DNA of 64,000 nucleotides from Streptomyces sp. AC550_RSS872 (GCF_019049285.1 NZ_JAGMUL010000032.1:1-64000); one strand, 5' to 3'. Shown: positions 35,428 through 44,473, numbered from the stretch's first letter. Numbers and translations: made by a program. The notes: generated from the sequence alone by a model not told the origin.

Positions 35428-37125
35428 ATGACGTCCACGGTGCCCAACGCCGTCCAGCACGCCGACGAGCAGCAGCCGCCGATCACCATGTTCGGCCCGG
35501 ACTTCCCGTACGCCTACGACGACTTCCTCGCCCACCCGGCGGGGCTCGGCCAGATACCCGCGACCGAGCACGGCACCGAGGTCGCGGTCATCGGAGGCGG
35601 CCTTTCCGGGATCGTGGCCGCGTACGAGCTGATGAAGATGGGCCTCAAGCCCGTCGTGTACGAGGCCGACCAGATCGGCGGGCGGCTGCGGACCGTCGGC
35701 TTCGACGGGTGCGACCCCGCCCTGACCGCCGAGATGGGCGCGATGCGCTTCCCGCCGTCCTCCACGGCCCTCCAGCACTACATCGACCTGGTGGGCCTGA
35801 AGACCGAGCCCTTCCCCAACCCCCTCGCCGAGGCGACGCCTTCGACCGTCGTCGACCTCAAGGGCGAGTCGCACTACGCCGAGACCATCGACGACCTCCC
35901 GCAGGTCTACCGGGACGTCGCCGAGGCCTGGAACAAGTGCCTGGACGAGGGCGCCGACTTCTCCGACATGAACCGGGCGATGCGCGAGCGGGACGTGCCG
36001 CGCATCCGGGAGATCTGGGCGAAGCTCGTCGAGAAGCTCGACAACCAGACGTTCTACGGGTTCCTCTGCGACTCCGAGGCCTTCAAGTCCTTCCGGCACC
36101 GCGAGATCTTCGGCCAGGTCGGCTTCGGCACCGGCGGCTGGGACACCGACTTCCCCAACTCCATCCTGGAGATCCTGCGCGTCGTCTACACCGAGGCCGA
36201 CGACCACCACCGCGGCATCGTCGGTGGCTCCCAGCAGCTGCCGCTGCGCCTGTGGGAGCGGGAGCCGGAGAAGATCGTCCACTGGGCCTACGGGACGTCG
36301 CTGGCGAAGCTGCACGAGAACGGCGCCCCTCGCCCGGCCGTGACCCGGCTGCACCGCACCGCCGGCAACCGGATCACCGTGACCGACGCGAACGGTGACA
36401 TCCGTACGTACCAGGCGGCCGTCTTCACCGCCCAGTCCTGGATGCTGCTGTCGAAGATCGCCTGCGACGACTCGCTCTTCCCGATCGACCACTGGACGGC
36501 GATCGAGCGGACCCACTACATGGAGAGCTCGAAGCTGTTCGTGCCGGTCGACCGGCCCTTCTGGCTCGACAAGGACGAGGAGACGGGCCGGGACGTCATG
36601 TCGATGACGCTCACCGACCGTATGACGCGCGGCACCTACCTGCTCGACGACGGTCCGGACAGGCCTGCCGTCATCTGTCTCTCCTACACCTGGTGCGACG
36701 ACAGCCTGAAGTGGCTGCCGCTGTCCGCGAGCGAGCGGATGGAGGTCATGCTGAAGTCGCTCGGCGAGATCTACCCGAAGGTCGACATCAGGAAGCACAT
36801 CATCGGCAGTCCGGTGACGGTGTCGTGGGAGAACGAGCCGTACTTCATGGGCGCGTTCAAGGCCAACCTCCCCGGCCACTACCGCTACCAGCGGCGCCTG
36901 TTCACGCACTTCATGCAGGACCGCCTGCCCGAGGACAAGCGGGGCATCTTCCTCGCCGGAGACGACATCTCCTGGACGGCCGGCTGGGCCGAGGGCGCCG
37001 TCCAGACCGCGCTGAACGCGGTCTGGGGCGTCATGCACCACTTCGGCGGGGCCACCGACGCGACCAACCCGGGGCCGGGCGACGTCTACGACGAGATCGC
37101 GCCGGTCGAGCTGCCCGAGGACTGA
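35428..37125 (+). CDS. flavin-dependent L-amino acid oxidase/monooxygenase, DavB-like (lysine 2-monooxygenase candidate)
   Basis: The 565-residue protein has the FAD dinucleotide motif VIGGGLSGIVAAYE (54-67) followed by VVYEADQIGGRLR (76-88), and the amine-oxidase C-terminal FAD segment FLAGDDISWTAGWAEGAVQT near residue 510. It aligns along its whole length with the Pseudomonas lysine oxidase/monooxygenase as I remember it, including MFGPDFPYAYDDFLAHPAGLG and FGQVGFGTGGWDTDFPNSILEI. Asp241 matches the active-site Asp238 of that enzyme. Its regulatory Cys254 is replaced by Ala257 here. The adjacent amidase supports a monooxygenase product. The chain has no signal peptide, so it is cytosolic. 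Confidence 0.85.
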   Translation: MTSTVPNAVQHADEQQPPITMFGPDFPYAYDDFLAHPAGLGQIPATEHGTEVAVIGGGLSGIVAAYELMKMGLKPVVYEADQIGGRLRTVGFDGCDPALTAEMGAMRFPPSSTALQHYIDLVGLKTEPFPNPLAEATPSTVVDLKGESHYAETIDDLPQVYRDVAEAWNKCLDEGADFSDMNRAMRERDVPRIREIWAKLVEKLDNQTFYGFLCDSEAFKSFRHREIFGQVGFGTGGWDTDFPNSILEILRVVYTEADDHHRGIVGGSQQLPLRLWEREPEKIVHWAYGTSLAKLHENGAPRPAVTRLHRTAGNRITVTDANGDIRTYQAAVFTAQSWMLLSKIACDDSLFPIDHWTAIERTHYMESSKLFVPVDRPFWLDKDEETGRDVMSMTLTDRMTRGTYLLDDGPDRPAVICLSYTWCDDSLKWLPLSASERMEVMLKSLGEIYPKVDIRKHIIGSPVTVSWENEPYFMGAFKANLPGHYRYQRRLFTHFMQDRLPEDKRGIFLAGDDISWTAGWAEGAVQTALNAVWGVMHHFGGATDATNPGPGDVYDEIAPVELPED

Positions 37126-37140
37126 GCCCTCGCCGGACCG

Positions 37141-38070
37141 TCAGATCCCGGCCGCCCGTGCCTTCTCGTACACCTCCGCCGCGACGTCCTTGAGCTCCTG
37201 GGCGTCGCGCACGGAGCTCTGGAGGTCGACGAAGATCTCGTCCAGGCCGACCTCGGCGTACGCGGCCAGGTCCTCGACGATCTGGTCGACGCTGCCGTGG
37301 AAGGGTGCGCGGTCGGGGCCCGCGTGTCCCTTGGCGGAGTAGCGCGCGTTGGTGCGCACCACCGTCTGCAACGGCGCCGTGCGACCCCGCTCGGCGGCCA
37401 GGTCCCGCAGCTCCTGCCACTGCTTGGCCAGCGACTCGGTGCTCATGGCGACGGGCATCCACCCGTCGGCGTGGTCCACGAGCCGGCGCTGCGCCTTGCG
37501 GGTGGAGGCGGCCAGCAGGATCGGGAGGGGCCGGGCGGGCTTGGGGCCGACCACGGCGGGGGCGATCTTCGTGATGCGGCCGTCGTACGACACCGGGTCC
37601 GGGCCCCACACCGCGCGGCACACCTCGATCACCTCGTCGAGGACCCGGCCGCGCTCCTCGAAGGTGCGCACGCCGGCCGCCGCGTACTCGTCGTGCGACC
37701 AGCCGGTGCCGAGGCCCGCGACGACCCGGCCGCCGCTCGCCGCGTCCAGGGTGGCGAGCGACTTGGCGAGCTGGAAGGGCACGTGCAGCGGGGCCACCAG
37801 CACGCTGGTGCCGAGCCGGGCCCGCTCGGTGGCCGCGGCCGCCAGCGTGAGCGTGACCAGCGGGTCGGCGACCCCGCGGTAGGCATCCGGCCAGGGCAGG
37901 CCCTCGATGCCGTACAGGCCCTGGGTGGCGGGCTCGGGGAACAGGGCCCGCTCGTACACCCACAGACTCTCGTAGCCCACCGCCTCCGCGGCGCGTGCCA
38001 CGTCCGGGACGTCCCTGCCGAGGTCGTACTGCCTGTTCTGGGGGAGTGCCAGTCCGAGTCGAGTCGCCAT
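37141..38070 (-). CDS. LLM-class F420-dependent oxidoreductase
   Basis: The 309-residue luciferase-like TIM barrel starts ATRLGLALPQNRQYDLGRDVPDVARAAEAVGYESLWVYER. It has the GTGWSHDEYAAAGV motif (about 120-133) typical of F420-binding LLM enzymes, and PLPILLAAST (about 175-184). The substrate is unknown. AAGGAG lies eight bases before the ATG at 38070. It is convergent with the DavB-like gene, with 15 bp between stops. Confidence 0.88.
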   Translation of the reverse strand: MATRLGLALPQNRQYDLGRDVPDVARAAEAVGYESLWVYERALFPEPATQGLYGIEGLPWPDAYRGVADPLVTLTLAAAATERARLGTSVLVAPLHVPFQLAKSLATLDAASGGRVVAGLGTGWSHDEYAAAGVRTFEERGRVLDEVIEVCRAVWGPDPVSYDGRITKIAPAVVGPKPARPLPILLAASTRKAQRRLVDHADGWMPVAMSTESLAKQWQELRDLAAERGRTAPLQTVVRTNARYSAKGHAGPDRAPFHGSVDQIVEDLAAYAEVGLDEIFVDLQSSVRDAQELKDVAAEVYEKARAAGI

Positions 38071-38158
38071 GCCTGTGCTCCTTTGCAAGAGGTCCACTCC
38101 TGTCGAACGTACAACGTTCATCTACCAGTTGAGGGGATCCGTCACAGGAGTGGCCGCA

Positions 38159-38845
38159 TCACTCCGGCAGCGGCGTGAGCATCATGCGTCCCGCGAACCC
38201 CACGGCCGCGTCCAGCCGCTCGGTGAACTCCTCGGCGACATCCGGCAGTCGGCGCAGCGCCCACAGTGCCCGCGCCGTCGCCCAGGTGGCGTCCCGGGCC
38301 CGCTCCAGGCTCCAGGAACCGAGCAGATGGGTGAGCGGGTCGGCGATCTGGAGCACGTCGGGGCCCGGCATCAGCTCTTCGCGGACGCGCTCCTCCAGCG
38401 AGACGAGGAGATCACCCACCCGATCGAACTCGTCCTCCAGATCGGCCGGTTCGCAGTCGAGGCTACGACAGGCGTCCACCACGGCGAGCGCCAGATCGTG
38501 GCCGATGTGCGCGTTGATGCCCGCGAGCGCGAACTGCAACGGACGTACTCCGGGATGCCGGCGCATCTGGAACAGAGGCCGCCAGCAGGCGGGCGGGCGC
38601 CGCTCGTCCTCGGCCCGCTCGACCGCCTTGAGATACCGCTCCGCGAACCGCACGTCCAGCGTGATCGCCGCCCGTGCGTCCGCGAAACGACCACCGTCGA
38701 TGTGCCGGTCGACGGTCTCCGTGACGGTGAGGTAGACACGGTTGAAGACGGCCACCCCGTCGCGTTCGGGCAGGGTCGCGTGGAGGGCGCGCATACGGGA
38801 GATGACGGCGTCCACGGGTGTGGTGAATTGTTCGCATTGCGCCAT
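38159..38845 (-). CDS. DUF5995 family protein
   Basis: The 228-residue, mostly helical protein matches DUF5995 by its segments VDAVISRMRALHATLPERDGVAVFNRVYLTVTETVDRHI (about 12-50) and HPGVRPLQFALAGINAHIGHDLALAVVDACR (about 98-128), with conserved His and Asp residues that could bind a metal. No function is known to me. It is divergent from the GH6 gene, 102 bp away. Confidence 0.8.
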   Translation of the reverse strand: MAQCEQFTTPVDAVISRMRALHATLPERDGVAVFNRVYLTVTETVDRHIDGGRFADARAAITLDVRFAERYLKAVERAEDERRPPACWRPLFQMRRHPGVRPLQFALAGINAHIGHDLALAVVDACRSLDCEPADLEDEFDRVGDLLVSLEERVREELMPGPDVLQIADPLTHLLGSWSLERARDATWATARALWALRRLPDVAEEFTERLDAAVGFAGRMMLTPLPE

Positions 38846-38947
38846 GGGGGCAGAGTCCCAGCTTTAGGCTGGCGGAAGTGTCGGCGGGCCCGGCGCTTCC
38901 CCAGAACGGGGGAACGCGCTCGCTGTCGGGGGAGGGGGAGCGGGACG

Positions 38948-40162
38948 GTGCCAGGCTTACGTGCCCAGCGACTGGCCGCACGCAGGTCCGAGCGCAGGAG
39001 GGCGGTCCGGCGCCATGCCATGGTCGTGGCGGCCTGGGTCGTGGTCGCCGTCGGCACCGCGACCGGCATGATCTCCGCGCTCGACGACAGAGGGCGCTCC
39101 GAGGAGGCCAGGCCGCCCGAGGTGACGCGCTCACCCAGCCTGGACTCTCTGCCGCTCGTGCCCTCGCTCTCCCCTTCGGCCACGAAGTCCCCGTCCCCGA
39201 CGCCGACTTCACCGACCCCGAAGGAGCAGAAGGCCGGCCCCGCGAGCCCCACACCCTCCCCGACCAGGACCGAGAGGAGCCGGCAGCCGACCGTGGTCTC
39301 CGCCCGCCTCTACCGCCACCCCGACTCCCAGGTGCTGGAGTGGGTCCGCGGCAACGCCGAAGACCCGCGCCACGCCGTCATCGCGTCCCGGATCGCCGCC
39401 CAGCCGGCCGCCGTGTGGTTCGCCGACTTCACGCCGGACACCGTCACCGCCCGGGTCCGCGCGGTCACTTCGGCCGGCTCGGCGCTGGGGCGGGTGCCCG
39501 TGGTGGTGCCGTACGCGATACCCGACCGTGACTGCGGCGGGCACTCCCAGGGCGGGGCGCCCGACCTCGGCGCCTACGACGCCTGGATCGACAGGTTCGC
39601 CGCCGGGCTCGGCTCCTCCGACGTCATCGTGATCCTGGAGCCCGACTCCGTCGCCCAGTCCGAGTGCCTCTCCGCCGCCGAACGCGCCGACCGCTTCGCC
39701 TCGTTGGCCCGCGCGGGGCGCGCCTTCAAGACGGCGAACCCCAGGGCGCGCGTCTACTACGACGCCGGGCACTCCGGCTGGCACACGCCCGGCAAACAGG
39801 CGGAGTGGCTGCGACAGGCCGGCGCCGCCTCGCCCGCGTCCTCCGACGGCGTCTTCAGCAACGTCTCCAACTTCCATGCCACGACCGACGAGATCGCCTA
39901 CGACCGACAGGTCCTCGACGCCCTCGGCGGCCCCGCGAGCCTCGGCGCCGTGATCGACACCAGCCGCAACGGCGCCGGGGCCCCGGCCGACGGGGAGTGG
40001 TGCGACCCTGTCGGCCGCAAGCTGGGCCGGGCGCCGACCCTCAGCACGGGGGAGACGCGGATCGACGGCTACCTGTGGGTGAAGCTGCCGGGGGAGTCGG
40101 ACGGGTGCAAGGGGAGGCCGGGGACCTTCACGGCGTCGTACGCCTACGACTTGGCGCGCTGA
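38948..40162 (+). CDS. membrane-anchored glycoside hydrolase family 6 (endoglucanase/cellulase-like)
   Basis: From GTG 38948 (after GGGGGAG) the product is 404 residues. A basic N-terminus precedes one hydrophobic helix (AMVVAAWVVVAVGTATGM, about 24-41), then a Ser/Pro/Thr-rich linker (about 55-115), so the enzyme is probably held at the outer face of the membrane. The GH6 catalytic domain (about 120-404) contains PYAIPDRDCGGHSQGG with Asp193, ILEPDSVAQSEC with the general-acid Asp233, and the C-terminal LWVKLPGESDGC. There is no cellulose-binding module. The last 19 bases overlap the convergent permease gene. Activity on beta-1,4-glucan is expected from the family. Confidence 0.88.
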   Translation: MPGLRAQRLAARRSERRRAVRRHAMVVAAWVVVAVGTATGMISALDDRGRSEEARPPEVTRSPSLDSLPLVPSLSPSATKSPSPTPTSPTPKEQKAGPASPTPSPTRTERSRQPTVVSARLYRHPDSQVLEWVRGNAEDPRHAVIASRIAAQPAAVWFADFTPDTVTARVRAVTSAGSALGRVPVVVPYAIPDRDCGGHSQGGAPDLGAYDAWIDRFAAGLGSSDVIVILEPDSVAQSECLSAAERADRFASLARAGRAFKTANPRARVYYDAGHSGWHTPGKQAEWLRQAGAASPASSDGVFSNVSNFHATTDEIAYDRQVLDALGGPASLGAVIDTSRNGAGAPADGEWCDPVGRKLGRAPTLSTGETRIDGYLWVKLPGESDGCKGRPGTFTASYAYDLAR

Positions 40163-41553
40163 GCCCCGTCACCGGCACCGCTCTCCTCGTCGTAGGAGGA
40201 CGTGCCCTCGTCGAGCAGCGGCTCCTGCGTCTTGAGATGGGCCGGGGCGAAGGCCCGCAGTGCGTGGTAGCCGGTGATGACGACGAGCGTGCCCAGGGCG
40301 ATGCCGCTGAGCTCGAAGGTGTCGGTGAACTCCATGGTGACGTTGCCGACGCCGATGATGATGCCCGCCGCCGCCGGGACGAGGTTGAGCGGATTGCGCA
40401 GGTCGACCTTGGCGTTGATCCAGATCTGCGCGCCGAGCAGGCCGATCATGCCGTACAGGATGACGGTGATGCCGCCGAGGACGCCGCCCGGGATCGCGGC
40501 CACGACCGCGCCGAACTTGGGGCAGACGCCGAAGAGCAGCGCGAAGCCGGCGGCGGCCCAGTAGGCGGCGGTCGAGTAGACGCGGGTCGCGGCCATCACG
40601 CCGATGTTCTCGGAGTACGTGGTGTTGGGCGGGCCGCCCACCGCCGTGGAGAGCATCGAGGCGACGCCGTCCGCGGAGATCGCGGTGCCCAGCTTGTCGT
40701 CCAGGTTGTCGCCGGTCATCTCGCCGACCGCCTTGACGTGCCCGGCGTTCTCGGCGACCAGGGCGATGACGACGGGCAGCGCCACCAGGATCGCCGACCA
40801 CTGGAAGGACGGGCCGTGCAGGTCGGGCAGCCCGATCCAGTCGGCTTTCGAGACCCCGGAGAGGTCGAGCCGCCAGTGGTCGGTGAGTCTGCCGCTCGCG
40901 TCCACCGAGTGGATCTTCCCGAAGATCCGGTCGAAGGCCCAGGAGATGCCGTAGCCGAAGACCAGGCCCAGGAAGATCGCGATACGGGACCAGAACCCGC
41001 GCAGACAGACCACCGCCAGACCGGTGAACAGCATCACCAGCAGCGCCGTCCACTGGTCCTGCGGCCAGTACGTCGAAGCCGTCACCGGAGCGAGGTTGAA
41101 GCCGATCAGCATCACCACGGCGCCGGTGACGATCGGCGGCATCGTGGCGTGGATGATCCGCGCGCCGAAGCGCCGCACCGCGAGACCGACCAGGAACAGC
41201 ACGGCGCCGACGACGAGGACCGCGCCGGTGACGGTCGCGCTCGTACCGCCGTCGGCCCGGATGACCGCGGCGACACCGACGAAGGAGAGGGAGCAGCCGA
41301 GGTAACTGGGCACCCGGCCCCGGGTCGCGAGCAGGAAGACCAGCGTCGCGACGCCGGACATCATGATCGCCAGGTTGGGGTCGAGCCCCATCAGGACCGG
41401 CGCCACGAAGGACGCGCCGAACATGGCCACCACGTGCTGGGCGCCGAGCCCGACGGTGCGGGGCCACGAGAGCCGTTCGTCGGGGCGGACCACCGCTCCG
41501 GGCGCCGGCGTGCGTCCGTCGCCGTGCAGTTTCCAGCGGACGCCGAGATCCAT
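40144..41553 (-). CDS. uracil-xanthine permease (NCS2 family)
   Basis: The 469-residue protein has about 14 membrane segments and the NCS2 motifs VALVAENAGHVKAVGEMTG (about 255-273, with the conserved Glu) and GVASMLSTAVGGPPNTTYSENIGVMAATR (about 287-315). It imports a nucleobase by proton symport; the NTTYSENIG motif fits the UraA-like uracil branch better than the xanthine branch. A Ser/Glu-rich cytosolic tail follows TM14. The start is ATG 41553. It could feed the pyrimidine salvage activity of PyrR, but it is not in the pyr operon. Confidence 0.88.
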   Translation of the reverse strand: MDLGVRWKLHGDGRTPAPGAVVRPDERLSWPRTVGLGAQHVVAMFGASFVAPVLMGLDPNLAIMMSGVATLVFLLATRGRVPSYLGCSLSFVGVAAVIRADGGTSATVTGAVLVVGAVLFLVGLAVRRFGARIIHATMPPIVTGAVVMLIGFNLAPVTASTYWPQDQWTALLVMLFTGLAVVCLRGFWSRIAIFLGLVFGYGISWAFDRIFGKIHSVDASGRLTDHWRLDLSGVSKADWIGLPDLHGPSFQWSAILVALPVVIALVAENAGHVKAVGEMTGDNLDDKLGTAISADGVASMLSTAVGGPPNTTYSENIGVMAATRVYSTAAYWAAAGFALLFGVCPKFGAVVAAIPGGVLGGITVILYGMIGLLGAQIWINAKVDLRNPLNLVPAAAGIIIGVGNVTMEFTDTFELSGIALGTLVVITGYHALRAFAPAHLKTQEPLLDEGTSSYDEESGAGDGAQRAKS

Positions 41554-41664
41554 GGTGCGGTTTCGCTTTCGTCGTGCGGGTGGTGACCGGACCATTGTCA
41601 GGTACGTGGAGAACCGCGCCCGACCTGGGCCGACAGCCACGGCCGGCGCCGTGGAGCGAGGGGT

Positions 41665-42876
41665 TCAGGGCCGCGGGTCAGGAACTGCCGCGTCCGGTCG
41701 CCCGACCTTCGGGCGGTCGCGGTCACCGGCGCGCAGGACGCGCGCGAACACGACGAGGCCGAAGGACAGCACGGTCACCAGGCAGAAGGACACCATCAGG
41801 CTGGTGGCCTGGGCGATTCCGCCGATCGCGCTCGGGGCGATCAGACCCGAGGTGTACGTGATCGTCGCGACACCCGCGATGGCGAGGGAGGGGTTGCTGC
41901 CGCTGCGGCCGGCGGCCGCGAAGCAGAGCGGCACGACCACCGCGATGCCCAGACCCAGCAGCGCGAACCCGGCCATCGCCACGGCCGGCTGGTCCGACAC
42001 GACGATCAGCAGGCCGCCGAGCGTCGCGAGGACGCCGCTGAACCGGACCGTGCGCACGGCGCCGTAGCGGTCCACGATCCTGTCCCCGGCGATCCGGGCG
42101 AGCGCCATGGTGAGGGTGAAGCCGGTGGTGCACGCCGCCGCGAGTCCGGCCGAGGTCTCCAGCTGGTCGCGCAGATAGACCGCTGACCAGTCCAGGCTCG
42201 CGCCCTCGGCGAAGACCGCGCAGAACCCGACCGCGCCGATGAGCAGCGCCGACTTGGGCGGCAGCGCGAACCGGGGCGGCGGCTCCTCGTCCTCGGCGGG
42301 TTGCAGGTCGAGCACCCACTGGCAGGCCGCGACGCCCAGGACGGTGAGGGTCACCGCAGCCAGCGCGTGGTGCAGCCGGGCGTCCGAACCCAGGTGGGCC
42401 GCGAGGGTGCCGGCCGCCGAGCCGATCAGGGCGCCCGCGCTCCACATGCCGTGCAGCCCGGACATGATCGACCGGCCGAGGCGGTTCTCGACCTCGACGC
42501 CGAGCGCGTTCATCGCCACGTCCGCCATCCCCGCGGTGGCGCCGTAGGTGAACAGCGCCAGGCACAGGGTCAGCAGGTTGGGGGCCAGGGAGGGCAGGAC
42601 CAGGGCGAGCGTCCACAGGGCGATCAGTCCGCGCAGGGCGTTCCGGGCGCCGAAGCGGTGGCTGATGCTGCCCGCCAGCGGCATCGCGAGGGAGGCGCCG
42701 AGCGCGGGGAAGGCGAGCGCCAGCCCCAGCTGGCCCGCGCTGACCCCGGCATGGTCCTGGATCCATGGCACCCGCGTCGCGAACGAGCCGGTGACGGCGC
42801 CGTGCACGGCGAAGACGGCCGCCACGGCGTACCGGGCGCGCTTCACCTCGCGCAGGTCGTAGACCACCTCACCCAT
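41665..42876 (-). CDS. MFS transporter
   Basis: The 403-residue protein has 12 predicted TM helices: TM1 at about 14-35, and the intracellular motif SISHRFGARNALR between TM2 and TM3. It resembles MFS proteins of the fucose-permease-like/YbjJ type, from the long cytosolic loop LDLQPAEDEEPPPRFALPPK (about 190-210). A strong GGGAGGGG ribosome binding site precedes ATG 42876. It is divergent from the ROK regulator with a perfect dyad between, so it is probably controlled by that regulator and may carry a sugar. Confidence 0.85.
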   Translation of the reverse strand: MGEVVYDLREVKRARYAVAAVFAVHGAVTGSFATRVPWIQDHAGVSAGQLGLALAFPALGASLAMPLAGSISHRFGARNALRGLIALWTLALVLPSLAPNLLTLCLALFTYGATAGMADVAMNALGVEVENRLGRSIMSGLHGMWSAGALIGSAAGTLAAHLGSDARLHHALAAVTLTVLGVAACQWVLDLQPAEDEEPPPRFALPPKSALLIGAVGFCAVFAEGASLDWSAVYLRDQLETSAGLAAACTTGFTLTMALARIAGDRIVDRYGAVRTVRFSGVLATLGGLLIVVSDQPAVAMAGFALLGLGIAVVVPLCFAAAGRSGSNPSLAIAGVATITYTSGLIAPSAIGGIAQATSLMVSFCLVTVLSFGLVVFARVLRAGDRDRPKVGRPDAAVPDPRP

Positions 42877-42955
42877 TGTCCGGCCCCTCCCGGTCCTCGC
42901 TCCGCGCGGACTTCGTTCCGTGCGCACCGCACTCTGTGCCGACGCCGCGCGTAAA

Positions 42956-42978
42956 CTATCAGGGTCCCTGCCTGATAG
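42956..42978. promoter_or_regulatory. palindromic operator between MFS and ROK genes
   Basis: CTATCAGG and CCTGATAG are perfect 8-bp arms separated by GTCCCTG, with an inner palindrome CAGGGTCCCTG on the left side. It is 80 bp from the MFS start and 58 bp from the ROK start, as expected for an operator bound by the ROK repressor. Confidence 0.6.
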
Positions 42979-43035
42979 ATAGGGGATATCCCGGCCGCCC
43001 ACCGCACGGCCCCGCCGATCTGGAAGGATCCCGGC

Positions 43036-44361
43036 ATGCCCGCATCCCCGAGCACCGCCCGGGCCATCAACGACCGGCTCGCCCTGCGACTGCTCCAGCA
43101 GGAGGGCCCGCTGACGGCAGGGCAGTTGAAGCAGCTGACCGGCCTGTCCCGGCCGACCGTCGCCGACCTCGTCGAACGCCTCACGGCCGCCGGTCTGATC
43201 GCGGTCGTCGGCGAGGCCGGCGAGCAGCGGCGCGGCCCTAACGCCAAGCTGTACGGCATCGTCGCCGACCGCGCCCATCTCGCGGCACTGGACGTCCGTA
43301 CCGAAGGCGTCTCCGTGGTGGTGTCCGACCTGGTCGGGGCAGTGCTCGCCGAGGCGGCGGTACCGATCGGCGGCGACATGGGGACCGGGCCCGCGGTGGA
43401 GCAGGCGGTCACGCTCGTGGAGCGGGTCGCGAAGGAGGCGGGGGCGGACCGGCTCCATACGGTGGGGATAGGCGCCCCGGGCCTGATCGACCCGGCGAGC
43501 GGAGAGCTCCGCGACTCCACCGGACTGCCCGAATGGCATCGCCGCCTGGTCGCGGCCCTCCAGGAACGGCTTCCCGAGGCCCGCGTCAGCGTCGAGAACG
43601 AGACCAACCTCGCCGCCCTCGCCGAACAGCGCGACGGCGTGGCCCGCGACCGCGACACCTTCGTCCTGCTCTGGCTCGGCCACGGCACGGGCGCCGCCGT
43701 GGTCCTCGACGGGGCGTTGCGCCGAGGAACCTCCGGCGGCACCGGTGAGATCGGCTTCCTGCCGGTCCCGGGCACGTCCGGACTGCCGTCGGCGGTGGAC
43801 TGCGAGGGCGGGTTCCACTCCCTGGCCGGGTCGGCGGCGATCGTGGAGCTGGCGAGGGCGTACGGGTTGCCGATCGAGGGCGCATCCGCGCACGAGCCGC
43901 TCGCCGCCGGGATCGTCAGGGAGGCTGTGGGACGGGTGGTCGCGGGGCAGGCCGCCCCCGGCGAGAACGTCGAGGGCGAGAGCGCCGGGGAAGTTCGCGC
44001 CGAAGCGCCTCGAGAGGCGGTCGGGGCTTCCCGCGTGGCCGGGGCCACCGTCTCCCCGAGCCCCTCCGGCGACCCAGCCTCGGCCGACCGCTTCCTCGAC
44101 GCCATCGCCGATCGCCTCGCCGTGGGGGTCGCCTCCGTCGTCGCCGTCCTCGACCCCGGCTGTGTGGTCCTCGGCGGGGAGGTCGGGCAGGCCGGCGGGG
44201 AGGTGCTCGCCGGGCGGGTGGAGGAGCGGATCCGACGGATGTCGCCGTTGGCGACCGTGGTCCGGCCCACCGGCCTGGGTGGCGGTGCCGTCCTGCGCGG
44301 AGCGCTGCTCACGGCGCGGGACGCCGCGCAGGACGAGCTCTTCGGGCCGCCGGACCGGTGA
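43036..44361 (+). CDS. ROK family transcriptional regulator
   Basis: The 441-residue protein has an N-terminal winged HTH (RLALRLLQQEGPLTAGQLKQLTGLSRPTVADLVERLTAAGLI, about 14-55). A ROK sugar-binding domain follows, with the ATP/sugar motifs LWLGHGTGAAVVLDG (about 214-228) and GTSGGTGEIGFLP (about 232-244). The usual ROK zinc motif is reduced to VDCEGGF. A Gly/Glu/Ala-rich stretch at about 305-350 looks like an insertion. It probably represses the divergent MFS gene in response to a sugar. The stop lies within the first, degenerate unit of a 13-bp tandem repeat. Confidence 0.88.
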   Translation: MPASPSTARAINDRLALRLLQQEGPLTAGQLKQLTGLSRPTVADLVERLTAAGLIAVVGEAGEQRRGPNAKLYGIVADRAHLAALDVRTEGVSVVVSDLVGAVLAEAAVPIGGDMGTGPAVEQAVTLVERVAKEAGADRLHTVGIGAPGLIDPASGELRDSTGLPEWHRRLVAALQERLPEARVSVENETNLAALAEQRDGVARDRDTFVLLWLGHGTGAAVVLDGALRRGTSGGTGEIGFLPVPGTSGLPSAVDCEGGFHSLAGSAAIVELARAYGLPIEGASAHEPLAAGIVREAVGRVVAGQAAPGENVEGESAGEVRAEAPREAVGASRVAGATVSPSPSGDPASADRFLDAIADRLAVGVASVVAVLDPGCVVLGGEVGQAGGEVLAGRVEERIRRMSPLATVVRPTGLGGGAVLRGALLTARDAAQDELFGPPDR

Positions 44362-44461
44362 TCCGGACCGGTGGCCCGGACCGGTGGCCCGGACCGGTGG
44401 CCCGGACCGGTGGCCCGGACCGGTGGCCCGGACCGGTGGCCCGGACCGGTGGCCCGGACCG
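44352..44461. repeat. 13-bp tandem repeat (7 perfect units plus flanking partial units)
   Basis: Seven perfect head-to-tail copies of GGACCGGTGGCCC run from 44365 to 44455. They are preceded by a variant copy (44352-44364, ending GATCC) that contains the ROK stop codon and followed by GGACCG. The array ends 13 bp before the stop of the convergent SDR gene. Each unit holds the palindrome ACCGGT. The unit length is not a multiple of three, so it is not coding. Confidence 0.9.
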
Positions 44462-44473
44462 AAGAAGCCCTGG

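Noticed and set aside
42548..42862. Plus-strand frame opposite the MFS gene
   Set aside because: It has no domain or ribosome binding site and lies wholly antisense to transmembrane helices of a clear MFS protein.
44352..44461. CRISPR array
   Set aside because: The 13-bp units are directly adjacent without spacers and no cas genes are near.
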